From the NCBI RefSeq assembly GCF_025770725.1, contig NZ_JANZKZ010000002.1, positions 620,001 to 684,000 on the forward strand: 64,000 nt of DNA, read 5' to 3'. This document shows positions 43,318-53,460 of the stretch, piece after piece. Every line of letters begins with the position of its first letter. Position 1 is the first letter of the stretch. The notes under the pieces are model-generated. The model saw only the letters and a list, made by a program, of their open reading frames with translations. It did no database searches and had not been told where the DNA came from. The stretch comes from Sulfurospirillum oryzae. Lineage in GTDB: Bacteria > Campylobacterota > Campylobacteria > Campylobacterales > Sulfurospirillaceae. The position numbers and the translations under genes were made by a program.

Positions 43318-43956
43318 TTAGTTCCCACTCTTTATGCTATCTGCGATTTCATAGCTTAATTCTTCAATTTTGCCACAAACAAAGACACCAAATATTTCTA
43401 AAATTGATAAATAGTTATTGTCTGCTGATAGTGCACTATACCCATTTACCTTTATAGATGTTGGATGAATTAACTTTGAGCAAAGCTTATGCATTGCCAA
43501 ATGCTCATTTTTATAACCATATTGCCCAGCTAACACTCCCATATTGAAATATTTTTTTTGACAAACATAAGGGCTTTCATTAAGACTTTGATCTGTAAAA
43601 TTTTTGACTTCTTCTAACTCAGATATATCTTTGTGATGATTACGTAAAAGCCCAATAAAACCATTTTGGATCTCTATTGTATCTTGATGCATTTGTCCAA
43701 GCCATTCATCAAGTCCTTCATCGCTGTCATATATATGCTTAGTTATTAAATATAGTTCAAATAAGTTTCTAACCTGAATACTAGTTAAAGTCAAATCAAC
43801 TCTACCAGCAATAAATCTATTCAATTCTCTTTCTATTTCTTTAAAAAGATTTACAAAAACAAATACCTTTATAGAACTATTTTCAAAATTATTAAACATA
43901 CTTACAAAATTAGAAATTACATTTTTAGCCGTTTCTAAACTTTCATTATGCACCAT
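43318..43956 (-). CDS. Hypothetical protein, DUF5677-like
   Basis: Mostly helical 212-residue cytosolic protein without signal or membrane segments. It has conserved-looking YLITKHIYDSDEGLDEW and SKLIHPTSIKVNG, the latter recalling DUF5677/abortive-infection-type helical proteins. It appears more A+T-rich than the flanking deaminase and sirtuin genes and is spaced from both, suggesting later insertion. I cannot assign a function. Confidence 0.7.
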   Translation of the reverse strand: MVHNESLETAKNVISNFVSMFNNFENSSIKVFVFVNLFKEIERELNRFIAGRVDLTLTSIQVRNLFELYLITKHIYDSDEGLDEWLGQMHQDTIEIQNGFIGLLRNHHKDISELEEVKNFTDQSLNESPYVCQKKYFNMGVLAGQYGYKNEHLAMHKLCSKLIHPTSIKVNGYSALSADNNYLSILEIFGVFVCGKIEELSYEIADSIKSGN

Positions 43957-43994
43957 CTACATCTCCTATGATCATATCTTACTCCATCAAAAAC

Positions 43995-44693
43995 TTATGA
44001 TATTTGTAAAAACCTCTCCACATCCCCAACTATCTCATCCACCGCCTCAGTCGCTTTTTGATGCAACACTTTCGTATAAACCCTCTCGTTAATGGCATCG
44101 CTTGGCTCTAAATTATTGAGGATTGCAACTTTTACATGTAAAGCAAAATGATCCATAGCAATGACGTTTCCACTTGAGCCGATGATGACAAGAAACTCGC
44201 AGTTTTCCATCGCCTCATAAAGGTGTTCATACATGGGTGCAGGTTCACCAAAGAAGACGATGTCGGGGCGAAAGGAGCCTCCGCAGCTTTTACATGTAAA
44301 GGTTCGCTCTTGTTTGGCGTAGCCGATGAGATGGGTTGTGCCACACTGTTCACAACGAAGGCGTGGTAAAAAACCGTGCAAGTGTAAAATGTCAATGCAG
44401 CCTGCTCTCTCGAAAAGGTCATCCACATTTTGGGTGATGAGGGCAATGTCATTGGGGTATTTTTCTTGTAGTTTGGCGATGGCATGGTGTGCGGCATTGG
44501 GCTTGACGGAGGAGAGTTGTTCACGTCTGGCATCGTAAAATGCCAAAGTGTTTTCTCTATTCCAGCTCAAACACCCTGCCTGACAGATCTCTTCGATGCG
44601 GTACTTTTCCCACAATCCATCCGTGTCGCGAAAGGTGGAGAGTCCACTCTCTGCACTGATGCCCGCTCCTGAGAAAATCACAATCCGTGCCAT
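43995..44693 (-). CDS. NAD-dependent protein deacylase, Sir2 family
   Basis: The 232-residue protein has FSGAGISAESGLSTFRD near the N-terminus, TQNVDDLFERAG, the catalytic His in LHLHGFLP, a zinc ribbon (CEQC and CKSC) and DIVFFGEPAP. Class III (CobB/SirT5-like) features: an Ala in GAGISAES and YDARREQ, which carries the Tyr/Arg pair seen in desuccinylases. It removes acyl groups from protein lysines using NAD+. It contains two copies of the palindrome repeat. Separated by 13 nt from the upstream hydrolase gene. Confidence 0.92.
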   Translation of the reverse strand: MARIVIFSGAGISAESGLSTFRDTDGLWEKYRIEEICQAGCLSWNRENTLAFYDARREQLSSVKPNAAHHAIAKLQEKYPNDIALITQNVDDLFERAGCIDILHLHGFLPRLRCEQCGTTHLIGYAKQERTFTCKSCGGSFRPDIVFFGEPAPMYEHLYEAMENCEFLVIIGSSGNVIAMDHFALHVKVAILNNLEPSDAINERVYTKVLHQKATEAVDEIVGDVERFLQIS

Positions 44694-44706
44694 CTGTATT
44701 ACCTCT

Positions 44707-45498
44707 TTATAGTTTTGCTAAAAACGCTTTCATTGCCTCGTTACAATCTGTTGGATTTTCAACAACGCTCATGTGCGCAGCATGTTTAATGAGTACAAAC
44801 TGGGCATCCTTAATCTGATCTGCCATCGCTTTCATGCGTAGTGGTGGCGTAAGCGCATCAAGTTCACCGCAAAGCAAGAGTGTTGGAAGCTCAATAGAGG
44901 GCAAATAGGCACTTGTGTCATTGCGTGTTAACATCGCAAACAAGCACCCTTTCACGCCGATGGAATTAAACTTTATCGACTTAGCAATGCGTTTGTCCAC
45001 TGCCTCTTTATGCTCTTTTTTGTAAACATCACTGTAACATCGCCCGATAAAATTTTTAGAAAAAGAAGACAAGCCTTGAGCGTTGATGCGTCTTATGACA
45101 TCGGAGCGTTTGAGTTTCGCTTCATTGTCATCGGCGTTTGAAGTGGTATCGCATAAAATGACCGCTGAAAAGTTACTTTCCATACGTTCTACGGCACGAA
45201 GAACGATGTAACCACCCATCGAAAAACCACACAATATAGGTGGCTTTTCAATTCTTAGCTCACGTATAAGCATCTCCAAGTCATCGACAAACGATTCCAT
45301 TGTAAACTGTCCATCGCCCACAGAAGAGTCTCCAAGCCCACGAATGTCGTATGCTACACAGTAGTAGGTATCACGAAGAGCCGCTATTTGCTCACTCCAC
45401 ATCGTGTGGTCATACGGAAAACCGTGTAAAAAAATGATTGCTCTATTTTTTTGATTGCCTTCCAGTAAAACCGATAACCCACCAACTGTTTTTTTCAT
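44707..45498 (-). CDS. Alpha/beta hydrolase
   Basis: The 263-residue protein has IIFLHGFPYDHTMW (oxyanion strand), the nucleophile elbow CGFSMGGYIVL, Asp in LLCGELDALTP and His in KHAAHMSVVENP, a complete Ser-Asp-His triad of the 3-oxoadipate enol-lactonase/esterase-like group. Start ATG 45498 with AAAGGAT upstream is chosen; the frame is open to 45528 and would overlap metH. It starts 29 nt downstream of the metH stop. Substrate unknown. Confidence 0.85.
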   Translation of the reverse strand: MKKTVGGLSVLLEGNQKNRAIIFLHGFPYDHTMWSEQIAALRDTYYCVAYDIRGLGDSSVGDGQFTMESFVDDLEMLIRELRIEKPPILCGFSMGGYIVLRAVERMESNFSAVILCDTTSNADDNEAKLKRSDVIRRINAQGLSSFSKNFIGRCYSDVYKKEHKEAVDKRIAKSIKFNSIGVKGCLFAMLTRNDTSAYLPSIELPTLLLCGELDALTPPLRMKAMADQIKDAQFVLIKHAAHMSVVENPTDCNEAMKAFLAKL

Positions 45499-45527
45499 TT
45501 TTATATCCTTTGTATGCACATTATACA

Positions 45528-48500
45528 TCAGACATTAAAATATAACGCCTCCTTGTGGTGCATTACGATAGCGGTGGTACTTTGCTCAGGATGAATTTGA
45601 AATGTTTCGCTGAGTTCTATGCCAAACTCTTCTGGCTTTAAAAGATCAAAAATGATTCTGGTATCTTCCAAGGCAGGGCATGCTGGGTAACCAAATGAAT
45701 AACGACACCCATGATAGCGCTTCATTTGCACATCGCGCAAACTATGCCCTTCACTCTCAGCGATGCCAAGATCGAGGCGTATCTGTTTATGTGCAATTTC
45801 AGCAAGAGCTTCTGCTAATTCAACACTAAGACCATGTACAAAGAAGTACTCGGTAAAATTGCCCGCATCGTAAAGCTCTTTTTCATACGCAGAGAACTTT
45901 GGTCCTGCACTTACACACGTTAAAGCTAAAACATCATGGCGAGAAGGAGAAATAAAATCACTCAAAGAGCGATACGGGTTTCTATTTTGACGCGGAAAGT
46001 CAAAAACTTTGATGGCTCTACTTTTAATCGCTTCGATGCTTTCACGATTGACCTCTTTCTCACTAAAGTAGCCATCACTCTCATCAAAAAGGTAAAGGTT
46101 GTTTTCATTTGATCGTGCTGGGTAGTAACCATAGATGATGGTCGGCTCAAAAAGTCCAAGTCTCTCGATGTCCGCTTTTACCCTCTCATAGGTCGGGTAA
46201 AGCACTTCATCTAGCTGCTTCTGCTTCTCTTCTTTGCTCTGCCCTTTTCCACTGTAACCCCAACGTTGTGCGAAAAGAATTTTGTGATTGATCCACGAAA
46301 ACGCCAACTCTTTAACATCGGTTTTAAGCACACGTCTGCCCCAAAATGGAGGTGTCGGAATGGCAATGTCGCGGCTTGGCATTTTGATCTGTTCAAATGA
46401 AGGCATCTCTTTAACTTCTTTATTGGCACGATTCACGCTATTGTCAATGACAGGTCGATCAAAAGAGGTATCAAAATTTTTCGCCTCAATGCGACTCATC
46501 GCCGTTAATCCCTCAAAGGCATCTTTGCAGTAATAAATCGGTCCATCGTAAATTGGACGGCAAAAATCCTCAACAAAGTTGTCAGTCAGTGCCGCACCCC
46601 CTAAAATAACAGGGATTTTGATGCCCATTTTCTGCATTGCTTCTAGGTTTTCTTTCATGACATTGGTCGATTTCACCAAAAGCCCGCTCATGCCGATGGC
46701 ATCTGCATTGTGCTCTTTAAGTGCTTCTAGAAATTGTTCCAAATCAGCCTTAATACCGATGTTAATGACCCTAAAACCATTGTTACTTAAAATGATATCC
46801 ACAAGGTTTTTACCCACATCATGCACATCGCCTTTAACGGTTCCGATGATCAGCGTTGTGGTCGTACTCTTCTGGGTTTTTGGCAAATAAGGCTGTAAAA
46901 AATCCACGGCCGCTTTCATAACTTCAGCCGACTGAAGCACAAAAGGCAACTGCATTTTTCCACTACCGAAAAGCTCGCCAACCACTTTCATCGCATCGAT
47001 CAAAATCTCATTGACGATGATTTCAGCGGCTATCTCATCTTTTGCTGTTGGTAAAAGAGTGAGCATACGCTCTTTATCGCCATCGATAAGCAATGTCGAA
47101 ATTTTCTCTTTGGTACTCATAGCAAGATACGCCGCGTCACTCTCGTCTTTATTTTCAACCACACCCTCAAAATGTGAAATGAATTTAAAAAGCGGATCGC
47201 CCTCAACTCTTCGGTTAAAGAGTAAATCTTCACAGATTTTTTTATCCACGTCGCTGATCTTGTGCATTGGAAGCGTGTTTTTAACATTGACGATCGCCAT
47301 GCTCAGACCCGCTTCGACACAATGGTGTAAAAAGACGGAGTTTAGGTATTCGCGTGCGTGTTTTGCCAAACCAAAAGAGATGTTTGAAACACCCAAAACA
47401 AAGCCTACTTCAGGGTGCATTGCGTGAAATTCACGAATGGCATCAATGGTTTCAATCGCCGCCGTGTGATACTCAGGATCACCACTACCCACCGTAAACG
47501 TCAAAAGATCAAAGACTAAGTCTTCGGGATGAATACCATGTTTTTCCGTTGCTAAGGTATAAATGCGCTCTGCAATAGCCACTTTTTGCGCTTTGCTTTT
47601 TGCCATTCCTACTTCATCAATGGTCAAACAGACCAATGCCGCACCAAAGCGTTTGGCAAGAGAGCAGACTTTATCGAACTTTTCGATGCCATCTTCAAGG
47701 TTCACCGAGTTGATGATAGGCTTACCACCAATGAGTTTGAGTGCCACTTCAAGAGCCGGAACTTGAGTGGTGTCAGGCATAAGAGGTAGAGCAATTTTTT
47801 GCACATAACGCCCCATGACTTCTTTGGTGTCTTTGTGCTCGTCCCGTCCTGCAAACCCGACACTCACATCAATGCCATGCGCGCCACTGCGAACTTGTTG
47901 CTGTGCTACACTGAGCGTGCCATCGTAGTCTTCGGCAAGAAGTAGTTCACGAAACGCTTTTGAGCCTGTGGCGTTGCTTCGCTCGCCTATTAAAAAAGGT
48001 GCTGGGTCTTGTTTGAGTGCTCTGATTTCAAATAAAGAGGCGATGCTTCGTGGCATTTCCCCTTTAGGCGCAAGCGGCTTTTTGCCTTCCACACGTTTGG
48101 CTAGCTCTAAAATGTGTTGAGGCGTCGTACCACAACATCCGCCTAAGATGCTAACGCCTGCAATTTGTGTAAATTTTTCTTGAAGTTCGGCAAATTCACG
48201 AGGTCCCATTGGGTAAAAGGTATAGCCACCACGGTTTTGAGGAAGCCCCGCATTGGCATGCACACTGATGGGTTTACCCCAAACAGAACTAAGCGTTTTC
48301 ACATGCTTTTCGACCTGCTCAGGCCCTGTGCCACAGTTAAAGCCTAGACTTAAAATATCAAAAGGTTCTAAGATCGTTGCGATGGTCGTAGCATCCGTTC
48401 CAATGAGCATCGTGCCACTCAGTTCAATTGTGACAGAAACCATAATCGGAAGCTTTACATGTAACTCTTTTTGAGCGTCCATAATGGCATGAAGTGCGGC

Positions 48501-48998
48501 TTTAATTTGCAAAGGGTCTTGCGCGGTTTCAATGAGAAAAAGATCCGCCCCACCATCGATTGCTCCACGCGCCGCTTCTTTGTAGCCTTCATACATTGCA
48601 TCATAACCAATATGCCCTAAAGAAGGCAGTTTTGTCCCAGGTCCAAACGCAGCGGCTGTAAAACGTGGCTTTTGCTCTGTGGCAAAATCTGCACACGCTT
48701 CTTTAACGATATTTGCACCCGCTTTTGCTAACTCATAAGTACGTTCACCGATGCCGTAATCGTCCAAAACCCACGGCAAAGCACCAAAGGTGTTGGTCTT
48801 GATAATGTCAGCACCTGCCAGTAAATAACCACGATGGATTTTAGAAATTTCATCTTTACATGTAACATTTAAAAGCTCGTTACATCCCTCTTTGCCTTCC
48901 CATTGCTCAGGAGAAATCTGCAAAGCTTGGATCTGCGTGCCCATCGCACCATCGATGACTAAAATTTTTTCTTTTATGAGTTCTTGAAGTGTTGCCAA
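45528..48998 (-). CDS. metH: Cobalamin-dependent methionine synthase MetH
   Basis: Transfers methyl from methyltetrahydrofolate to homocysteine. The 1156 residues hold four modules. The homocysteine domain comes first ([12 protein letters not shown]; zinc Cys in [12 protein letters not shown]). Next is the pterin-binding domain ([15 protein letters not shown]). The B12 domain has the DxHxxG motif in [12 protein letters not shown] with SGLL. The C-terminal activation domain (SAM binding) has [21 protein letters not shown] start at 48998 follows AGGAAT. The alpha/beta hydrolase follows it. It carries two palindrome repeats. Confidence 0.96.
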   Translation of the reverse strand: MATLQELIKEKILVIDGAMGTQIQALQISPEQWEGKEGCNELLNVTCKDEISKIHRGYLLAGADIIKTNTFGALPWVLDDYGIGERTYELAKAGANIVKEACADFATEQKPRFTAAAFGPGTKLPSLGHIGYDAMYEGYKEAARGAIDGGADLFLIETAQDPLQIKAALHAIMDAQKELHVKLPIMVSVTIELSGTMLIGTDATTIATILEPFDILSLGFNCGTGPEQVEKHVKTLSSVWGKPISVHANAGLPQNRGGYTFYPMGPREFAELQEKFTQIAGVSILGGCCGTTPQHILELAKRVEGKKPLAPKGEMPRSIASLFEIRALKQDPAPFLIGERSNATGSKAFRELLLAEDYDGTLSVAQQQVRSGAHGIDVSVGFAGRDEHKDTKEVMGRYVQKIALPLMPDTTQVPALEVALKLIGGKPIINSVNLEDGIEKFDKVCSLAKRFGAALVCLTIDEVGMAKSKAQKVAIAERIYTLATEKHGIHPEDLVFDLLTFTVGSGDPEYHTAAIETIDAIREFHAMHPEVGFVLGVSNISFGLAKHAREYLNSVFLHHCVEAGLSMAIVNVKNTLPMHKISDVDKKICEDLLFNRRVEGDPLFKFISHFEGVVENKDESDAAYLAMSTKEKISTLLIDGDKERMLTLLPTAKDEIAAEIIVNEILIDAMKVVGELFGSGKMQLPFVLQSAEVMKAAVDFLQPYLPKTQKSTTTTLIIGTVKGDVHDVGKNLVDIILSNNGFRVINIGIKADLEQFLEALKEHNADAIGMSGLLVKSTNVMKENLEAMQKMGIKIPVILGGAALTDNFVEDFCRPIYDGPIYYCKDAFEGLTAMSRIEAKNFDTSFDRPVIDNSVNRANKEVKEMPSFEQIKMPSRDIAIPTPPFWGRRVLKTDVKELAFSWINHKILFAQRWGYSGKGQSKEEKQKQLDEVLYPTYERVKADIERLGLFEPTIIYGYYPARSNENNLYLFDESDGYFSEKEVNRESIEAIKSRAIKVFDFPRQNRNPYRSLSDFISPSRHDVLALTCVSAGPKFSAYEKELYDAGNFTEYFFVHGLSVELAEALAEIAHKQIRLDLGIAESEGHSLRDVQMKRYHGCRYSFGYPACPALEDTRIIFDLLKPEEFGIELSETFQIHPEQSTTAIVMHHKEALYFNV

Positions 48999-49080
48999 GT
49001 GAAATTCCTAGTGTGTTATAACGTATCTTTTATAATATCAAAAGTTTGGTAAGGTGAGAATAAAGAGCGGTTTTTAGATC

Positions 49081-49107
49081 ATGAAGAGGTGTTTTATACC
49101 TCTTCAT
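49081..49107. terminator. Hairpin between livJ-like gene and metH
   Basis: ATGAAGAGGT / ACCTCTTCAT, 10-bp perfect stem with 7-nt loop. A TTACATGTAA copy lies at 49114-49123, between it and the stop of the binding-protein gene. T-rich on the plus side only. Confidence 0.65.
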
Positions 49108-49125
49108 TTTTCGTTACATGTAAAA

Positions 49126-50244
49126 TTATGGATTGACGGTAGATTTGTAAACAGCTTTACCACCACTGATCACTTTAATAACAGCCGAACGAGTTGCATT
49201 ACCATTTTTATCGATAGAAATGAGACCTGAAACCCCTTCAAAGTTGGTGGTTTTTTTGATCTCATCGTTGATGCACACGCTATCTTCTGGGTTTGCACAA
49301 CGATTGATCGCGTCCACAAAAAGATTATACGCATCAGCCCCTAGCGTTGAAAATGAGTTAATCTCTTTTTTACCTGTCTTTTTCTCATAAGCAGCTAAAA
49401 ACTCTTTAGACTTTTGCGTTGGAGGCACGGTGTAATCAAAATAATCAGTAAACATGTGTCCTTCTACGCTATCACCACCCAGCTCTATAAACGTTGGATT
49501 AGCTACACTTTCACCCGATAGAAATGGCTTATTAAGCCCAACTTGTTTCGCTTGACGTGTGATGAGCGCACCCTCGGCATGATACAATGGCATAAAGACA
49601 AAATCAGGATTTAAAGCTTTAATTTGGGAAACGACTGCTTTAAAGTCTTTATCACCCGAATTGACCTTAAGCTCCTTAATCACTTTACCACCATTGGCAA
49701 CAAACGCATCCGTAAAAGTTTTAGAAAGCCCGATAGAATAAACTTGCGCTTGATCTACAATCGAAACAGCCGTTTTGAGCTTTAACTCTTTCGCGGCATA
49801 ATTCGCAACAATATTTCCTTGAAATGAGTCCGTATAGCACACGCGATTGCCATAGGTTCTATTGTCATTCAATTTATCGTTGGTTGCCACTGTTGCAATG
49901 ACAGGAATCTGTTTTTTATCGGCGATGGAAAGAACTTGCGCTGTATTGCTGCTTGTAATTTCTCCAATAATTCCCACAACTTTATCCGAAGTAATCAATC
50001 TTGTTGTCGCTGTGGCAGACTCGACTTTATCGCCTTTGCTATCGACTAAGACCAATTTTACAGTATCTCCGTTTTTCAATTTTGGCGCAAGGTCATGAGC
50101 AAACTCAATACCTTCATACGTAACTTGACCATAAGCAGCCAAAGAACCGCTCATAGGTAAAATAACACCTACATTAATCTCTTTTGCAAATAAAGATGTT
50201 GTAACTATGCTTGCAAGGGTTGCAAGCGTTAATACACGACGCAT
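49126..50244 (-). CDS. Branched-chain amino-acid ABC substrate-binding protein
   Basis: The 372-residue periplasmic binding protein has a signal peptide (about 1-20, LATLASIVTTSLFA) and a type I fold with INVGVILPMSGSLAAYGQ and GEITSSNTAQVLSIADK. No permease or ATPase genes follow here, so the transporter parts are elsewhere or it serves a chemoreceptor. LivJ/LivK-like; specific ligand not determinable. Confidence 0.88.
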   Translation of the reverse strand: MRRVLTLATLASIVTTSLFAKEINVGVILPMSGSLAAYGQVTYEGIEFAHDLAPKLKNGDTVKLVLVDSKGDKVESATATTRLITSDKVVGIIGEITSSNTAQVLSIADKKQIPVIATVATNDKLNDNRTYGNRVCYTDSFQGNIVANYAAKELKLKTAVSIVDQAQVYSIGLSKTFTDAFVANGGKVIKELKVNSGDKDFKAVVSQIKALNPDFVFMPLYHAEGALITRQAKQVGLNKPFLSGESVANPTFIELGGDSVEGHMFTDYFDYTVPPTQKSKEFLAAYEKKTGKKEINSFSTLGADAYNLFVDAINRCANPEDSVCINDEIKKTTNFEGVSGLISIDKNGNATRSAVIKVISGGKAVYKSTVNP

Positions 50245-50420
50245 TATATTTCTCCTATTTGGTTAATGCTCAGAAGTGTAGCAGAACTCTGTTTTAATGT
50301 CAAGTAATTCGACCTATTTAGTAGTGTATAAAGAACGGGCATTAAAAGATGGCACTATTATTCGACACAATAGACTCAAAACATTACATGTAAAAAGAAA
50401 GAAAGCAAAAAAGAAGTTCA

Positions 50421-50440
50421 GAAGAGGCAAAAGCCTCTTC
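50421..50440. terminator. Terminator after the soluble chemoreceptor
   Basis: GAAGAGGC-AAAA-GCCTCTTC, 8-bp perfect stem; on the minus strand a T-rich tract follows after the stem. A palindrome repeat (50384-50393) lies just beyond. Confidence 0.7.
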
Positions 50441-50469
50441 TTTATAATAGTAAGTAAATTGCGAAAGAG

Positions 50470-51651
50470 TTAAGCGTGATTGTTTTCAGCGGTATCGAGT
50501 GCTTGAGAGACATCTACGATAATTTGAAGTTTTTTAATAATCTCATTCATCGCGCGACTCTCTTCTTGCGCAGCGATGCTAATGCGCTCTACTTCTGACT
50601 GTGTTTTGATGATTTCATCGACCGTGCGTTGAAGCGCTGGAACAATTTGATCGACCACTTTTTGAACATCCATGATGGAGATGCGAATATTATCGGTTGA
50701 TTTGTTACTTTGATCGGAAAGTTTACGTACTTCACTTGCAACGACGGCAAACCCACGTCCATGATCACCCGCACGTGCTGCTTCAATGGTTGCATTAAGT
50801 GCCAAAAGGTTCGTCTCGCTTGCTATATATTTGATTGCGGTGGTGATGTTACCAATCTGTTCTACCGCTTCGGTCAATTCTTGTGCCATATTGTTTGTGA
50901 CTTGAACATTTTGGACCTCTGAAGCCAATTTACTATTGACGATAACAATCGTATTGGCGGTATCTTCGATAGATTGGGAGGCTGTTTGCGTAATCGTAGA
51001 TATCTCTTTGGTTAATGTCGCAAGTTTTTTTGAAATATCGCGTGCTTCTTGCAACGCTTTATCGCTATTGATAGCCGTGACAATTTGTGCCAAACCGCTG
51101 ACACTCTCAGCCGTAGCCGTACGAGGTGGGCTTGGGATAACCGTTACATCAGGGCGCAAGTAGTGACTGTATTTGGTATAGAGTGCTTTACCCGAAGAGA
51201 CATAACCATCGGTTCCAATGATGTATTTAGCATCACTAAGCGCCTCTCTTGTTTCGCTTTCGCTACACTCGTCAAATGGAATAATTTTATATCCTACATG
51301 ATTGAGATTGTAAAATTTGAGAAATTTGAGTAATACATTCGCACCTGAAGCACTATTATTAAATATGACAACATTTTCGCCATCAGGAATTCGACCAATT
51401 GCCACAAAGAAATCAGTAGGAGGAACAAATTCAACTGAAATCACTTTTTCTTTGCCATATTTTTTGATCATTTCATCGTAGCGATTTGCAAAGCAAACAA
51501 CTAAGTCAAAGTTTGCAACGTCAAAATTTTGGTAATTACTAAGGGTAGCTTTTTGGTAAGTGGCGGCAGTAGAAAGAGTGGCATCGACTAAAGAAACAAG
51601 CTCTTGGGTTGTTGCTTCGTTCGCTCCAATTAAGAGTAGATTAACGCTCAT
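50470..51651 (-). CDS. Soluble methyl-accepting chemotaxis protein with binding-fold sensor
   Basis: The 393-residue protein has no membrane segment. The N-terminal part (about 1-190) looks like a two-lobe ligand domain resembling the PrpR_N/helicase-like sensory fold ([33 protein letters not shown]). The C-terminal MCP signalling hairpin (about 200-375) has the tip [20 protein letters not shown] and [14 protein letters not shown]. It would couple a cytosolic signal to CheA. The sensor fold assignment is tentative. Confidence 0.82.
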   Translation of the reverse strand: MSVNLLLIGANEATTQELVSLVDATLSTAATYQKATLSNYQNFDVANFDLVVCFANRYDEMIKKYGKEKVISVEFVPPTDFFVAIGRIPDGENVVIFNNSASGANVLLKFLKFYNLNHVGYKIIPFDECSESETREALSDAKYIIGTDGYVSSGKALYTKYSHYLRPDVTVIPSPPRTATAESVSGLAQIVTAINSDKALQEARDISKKLATLTKEISTITQTASQSIEDTANTIVIVNSKLASEVQNVQVTNNMAQELTEAVEQIGNITTAIKYIASETNLLALNATIEAARAGDHGRGFAVVASEVRKLSDQSNKSTDNIRISIMDVQKVVDQIVPALQRTVDEIIKTQSEVERISIAAQEESRAMNEIIKKLQIIVDVSQALDTAENNHA

Positions 51652-51855
51652 GTACTTTCCTTATAATCAATTGTTATAGTCACATTCAGGTCATGTAAAA
51701 GTTAAAGTTTGCCATTATTCTATGCCATTCTTAATAAAGCAATTCTTTATTCGTATATTATAAGGAAAAAATATGACAAAAAAGGGATTAAAAATAAGCA
51801 AGCCTTTTTTTTTAATCGTTGTATAATAAACCAAATTTTTCAGAAGGTCTTTGTA

Positions 51856-52476
51856 ATGTTTGATATTCAGAACTATTACAGCTTTATTGGAGCTATTTTA
51901 GTGTTTCAACTTCTACCTGGTGCTGGCACGATTGCTATCTTAAATGCTACGGCACGTAATGGTATTAATGCAGGACTCGGTGCCGTATTTGGAACACTTT
52001 TGGGTGATTTTGTTTTTATGATCGCAGCCCTTGCAGGACTTGCCGCCATTATGCAACAAAACCCATTTCTCTTTGAGCTTTTACAATACTTTGGTTCAGC
52101 TTACCTTATATGGCTAGGTATTGGATTATTACGGACTAAAATTGAACCTGAAAAAACGAAGATAGAACCTAAAAAGTCGGCATGGATCTATCTTAGACAA
52201 GCCTTTTTTGTGAGCATCACAAACCCAAAAGTGATGCTTTTCTTTGTTGCATTTTTTCCACTTTTTTTAAGGACTGATGCAACACAAACAACGCTGGTTG
52301 CTATGATTTTACATGTAAGTCTTATTAGCTTTATTTATCAAACACTTCTTGTCCTTTTAGGTAACACCGTTGCACGTAAACTCAAAGCCTTTCCATTGGC
52401 ACGCAAAGTTGCCACGCGTCTTGCTGGCTTTGCACTCGTCGCATTTGGTATTAAACTTGCCATCAACAATCGATAA
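51856..52476 (+). CDS. LysE/RhtB-family amino-acid exporter
   Basis: The 206-residue inner-membrane protein has about six membrane segments and the family block LPGAGTIAILNATARNGINAG near residues 18-38. Exports amino acids or analogues. The frame is open from 51709, but ATG 51856 with AGAAGG upstream matches the family N-terminus. It is followed 12 nt later by another exporter gene. Confidence 0.9.
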   Translation: MFDIQNYYSFIGAILVFQLLPGAGTIAILNATARNGINAGLGAVFGTLLGDFVFMIAALAGLAAIMQQNPFLFELLQYFGSAYLIWLGIGLLRTKIEPEKTKIEPKKSAWIYLRQAFFVSITNPKVMLFFVAFFPLFLRTDATQTTLVAMILHVSLISFIYQTLLVLLGNTVARKLKAFPLARKVATRLAGFALVAFGIKLAINNR

Positions 52477-52488
52477 AAGAGCTTTTCA

Positions 52489-53361
52489 ATGCCTTTAAAA
52501 CATATCTTGCTGACGCTTGGAGTCGTAGCCATTTGGGGAATAAATTTTGTGGTCATTCAAGTAGCCCTTAAAGAGATTCCTCCTATTCTCCTCACTTTTT
52601 TGCGTTTTTTCTTTGCAGCTTTTCCTGCGGTCTTTTTTCTCAAGCGTCCTAAAAACACCTCATGGAAACTGCTCTTTTGCTACTCTTTGAGCATGTTCGT
52701 TCTTGATTTTTCGCTTCTTTTTTCGGGAATGTATGTGGGCGTAAGCTCTGGTATTGCTTCACTCAGTCTTCAAACACAAGTTTTTTTTACTGCCATCTTG
52801 GCGGTTGTTTTCCTCAAAGAAAAAATGACATTGGCCAAGATAGTAGGAGCACTTGTTGCTTTTTCAGGCATTATCTATGTTGGTTTTCACACCGGAGGCG
52901 ATGTCAATCTTTTTGGGTTGTTGCTTGTTGAAGGAGCGGCTTTTTCTTGGGCAGCAGGTAATCTTTTTTCCAAACGCATCGGTCATGTCGACATGCTCTC
53001 TTTGGTCGTCTGGGGAAGTTTGCTCTCGTTGCCTTTTTTACTTGCCCTCTCATTTGCCTTAGAATTGCACCTATGGAGTTTTGAGAAAATGGCGCATCTG
53101 TCATGGCTCAGTATTGGCTCAATCGCTTATCTTGTCTATCCTGTCACACTTTTTGGCTTTGCCATTTGGAGCTTTTTACTCAGTCGCTACCCAGCAACCA
53201 CCGTCGCTCCCTTTACGCTTCTTGTTCCTGTCTTTGGTTTTTCAGCATCAGCTCTTCTTGTGAACGAAGCGCTTCCTAGCTGGAAACTTGTGGCTGCTTT
53301 TTTGATTGTATCAGGGCTTGTTATCAACCTCTACGGCGACCTTATTTTCAAGCGGACTTAA
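52489..53361 (+). CDS. EamA/DMT-family exporter
   Basis: The 290-residue protein has ten membrane helices in two EamA repeats, with AIWGINFVVIQVALKEIPP at the start of the first and EGAAFSWAAGNLFSKRI in the second. Resembles O-acetylserine/cysteine exporter-like and other metabolite exporters. Co-directional with the LysE exporter, probably one transcript. Substrate unknown. Confidence 0.88.
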   Translation: MPLKHILLTLGVVAIWGINFVVIQVALKEIPPILLTFLRFFFAAFPAVFFLKRPKNTSWKLLFCYSLSMFVLDFSLLFSGMYVGVSSGIASLSLQTQVFFTAILAVVFLKEKMTLAKIVGALVAFSGIIYVGFHTGGDVNLFGLLLVEGAAFSWAAGNLFSKRIGHVDMLSLVVWGSLLSLPFLLALSFALELHLWSFEKMAHLSWLSIGSIAYLVYPVTLFGFAIWSFLLSRYPATTVAPFTLLVPVFGFSASALLVNEALPSWKLVAAFLIVSGLVINLYGDLIFKRT

Positions 53362-53460
53362 CTTCACGACAACCACACACGTTAGACAATAACTTTTTTC
53401 GGTAACCATTTTGTTTTTTTTACGTACTAGAATACGCCAACAAAAAACAAAGGTATTCTC

